NCBI GenBank assembly: GCA_016840025.1
Contig: JAEOTF010000182.1
Coordinates: 1-6,271, forward strand
Length of the DNA: 6,271 bases
Direction: 5' to 3'
From: Candidatus Hodarchaeota archaeon
GTDB lineage: Archaea > Asgardarchaeota > Heimdallarchaeia > Hodarchaeales > YT1-039
The notes under the pieces were generated by a model that did not search any database, was not told the DNA's origin, and was given only the letters and a program-made list of their open reading frames with translations. The translations under genes and the position numbers were made by a program. Shown here in pieces: positions 5,016-6,271 of this stretch (position 1 is its first letter; every line of letters begins with the position of its first letter).

Positions 5016-6271
5016 ATGGCTCAAGCTATACCTGTTACTATAAGCGGTCAACCTGTCTTAATATTAAGGGAGGGCACTAGAAGATCAAGGGGAAAGGAAG
5101 CCCGACGAGCTAACATCATGGCGGCCAAAGTAGTAGCTGAAACCGTAAAGACTTCGTTAGGCCCCAAAGGCATGGATAAGATGCTTGTAGACAGCTTAGG
5201 AGATATTACTATAACTAGCGATGGAGCAACAGTCCTTAAAGAGATGGATATTCAACATCCTGCTGCAAAGATGATGGTTGAGATTGCAGAAACTACTGAT
5301 AACGAAGTTGGGGATGGAACAACTTCCGTAGCCGTATTTGCCGGAAAGCTGCTTGAGAAGGCAGAAGATCTCTTAAACCAGAACATCCATTCGACAATTA
5401 TTGTAGATGGTTACCGAGAAGCGACTGAAAAGGCTTTAGAATTTTTAAAGGATATCGGAATAGAGGTTTCATCAATTGATAAAGAGATACTGAGAAAAAT
5501 TGCTATGACATCTATGGCGAGTAAACTAGTTTCTGAAAATAAGGGATACTTGGCTAATTTAGCAGTTGACGCAGTTCTAAGGATAGCTAAAAAAGTCGGG
5601 AAGGAGTATAGGGTAGATCTCGATGACATAAAGGTAGACAAGAAAGCAGGAGAATCTATGGTCGATACAAAGCTTATTGAAGGCATTATTCTTGATAAAG
5701 AGGTTGTTCATCCTGGTATGCCAAAAAGAATTGTTAATGCCCAGATAGCTCTACTTAATACGCCTTTAGAAATAGAGAAGACCGAGTTCACAGTAAAGAT
5801 AAATATTGAGCAACCGGAAGAAATGAAAGCGTTCCTCGACGAGGAAGAGCGTATGCTTCAAAACATGGTTGAGAGAATAGAATCTGTAGGAACAAACGTA
5901 TTGATATGCCAGAAAGGTATTGATGATGCAGCTCAACATTTCCTAGCGAAAAAAGGAGTTTTAGCGATTAGGAGAGCTACTCAATCAAATGTGGAAAAAG
6001 TTTCAAAGGCTACAGGAGCTAAAATTGTTGTCAATATAGAGGATCTAACAGATGGAGATTTAGGTAACGCAAAACTTGTAGAAGAACGCAAAGTAGGAGA
6101 AGACAAATGGATATTTATAGAAGGGTGCAAAAACCCAAAATCAGTAAATATACTGATTAGGGGGGGAGCTGAAAAAGTCGTCGATGAAGTCGAACGATCA
6201 ATACATGATGCCATTTGTGTCGTACGTGATGTAGTTCAAAACCCGTATATTGTTGCTGGAGGCGGTGCTCC
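5016..6271 (+). CDS. Thermosome subunit (group II chaperonin), 3' end beyond window
   Basis: This is an ATP-driven protein-folding subunit that assembles into the double-ring archaeal chaperonin in the cytoplasm. The first 418 codons of an expected 540-560 are present. Visible features are an N-terminal strand [20 protein letters not shown], the equatorial nucleotide site with LGPKGMDKM (48-56), [10 protein letters not shown] (67-76) and GDGTTS (99-104, D100 being the metal-binding Asp), the intermediate and apical domains with [15 protein letters not shown] (216-230), the helical protrusion region around 245-290, then [20 protein letters not shown] and [19 protein letters not shown], ending in VAGGGA as the second equatorial half begins. 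No substitution is seen in the ATP-site motifs. Which paralogue (alpha, beta or other) cannot be told. It has its own promoter and ribosome binding site, and an inverted repeat there suggests regulation. Confidence 0.97.
   Translation, partial: MAQAIPVTISGQPVLILREGTRRSRGKEARRANIMAAKVVAETVKTSLGPKGMDKMLVDSLGDITITSDGATVLKEMDIQHPAAKMMVEIAETTDNEVGDGTTSVAVFAGKLLEKAEDLLNQNIHSTIIVDGYREATEKALEFLKDIGIEVSSIDKEILRKIAMTSMASKLVSENKGYLANLAVDAVLRIAKKVGKEYRVDLDDIKVDKKAGESMVDTKLIEGIILDKEVVHPGMPKRIVNAQIALLNTPLEIEKTEFTVKINIEQPEEMKAFLDEEERMLQNMVERIESVGTNVLICQKGIDDAAQHFLAKKGVLAIRRATQSNVEKVSKATGAKIVVNIEDLTDGDLGNAKLVEERKVGEDKWIFIEGCKNPKSVNILIRGGAEKVVDEVERSIHDAICVVRDVVQNPYIVAGGGA

Noticed and set aside
5411..5686. 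Minus-strand frames within the thermosome gene (also 5981-6214)
   Set aside because: They lie opposite strongly conserved chaperonin sequence and have low-complexity Ser/Thr-rich products typical of antisense shadows.

Overview
This is an A+T-rich archaeal window. The evidence for Archaea is an archaeal-type threonyl-tRNA synthetase with the D-aminoacyl-tRNA-deacylase-like editing domain, a group II chaperonin (thermosome) subunit, a DUF123 protein, TATA-box promoters with several leaderless or near-leaderless starts, and GAGGT-type ribosome binding sites. The divergent OMP decarboxylase and the winged-helix remnant with the core SSPSLASYH suggest a TACK lineage (Bathyarchaeia- or Thaumarchaeota-like). 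That placement is inference, not proof.

Layout. Positions 1-254 (minus) hold the first 84 codons of a DUF123 (GIY-YIG-like) gene that runs off the left edge. It has a strong Shine-Dalgarno sequence but no ATG, GTG or TTG in frame, and its best start is ATT. Diverging from it is a plus-strand unit: a small putative zinc-binding protein (329-547) and threonyl-tRNA synthetase (585-2468). This unit converges, with an 11-base gap, on a minus-strand operon (4447 down to 2480) that encodes a four-CBS-domain protein with an HPF/RaiA-like C-terminus, followed by orotidine-5'-phosphate decarboxylase.

The 568-base gap at 4448-5015 is not empty. It carries the promoter of the CBS operon, a decayed minus-strand winged helix-turn-helix gene with in-frame stops and frameshifts, and the thermosome promoter. 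A perfect 8-bp inverted repeat covers both the predicted transcription start and the ribosome binding site of the thermosome gene. That gene (5016 onward) runs off the right edge after 418 codons.

How the genes relate. Most are translation and proteostasis functions: tRNA charging with editing, a possible ribosome hibernation factor and a chaperonin. One pyrimidine biosynthesis enzyme is added. The strongest candidate for something under-described is the CBS-HPF protein, which would couple adenine-nucleotide sensing to ribosome inactivation and is probably co-transcribed with pyrF. Other points to check are the inverted repeat at the chaperonin start, the apparent AUU start of the DUF123 gene and a Tyr-to-Cys change in the ThrRS editing site.
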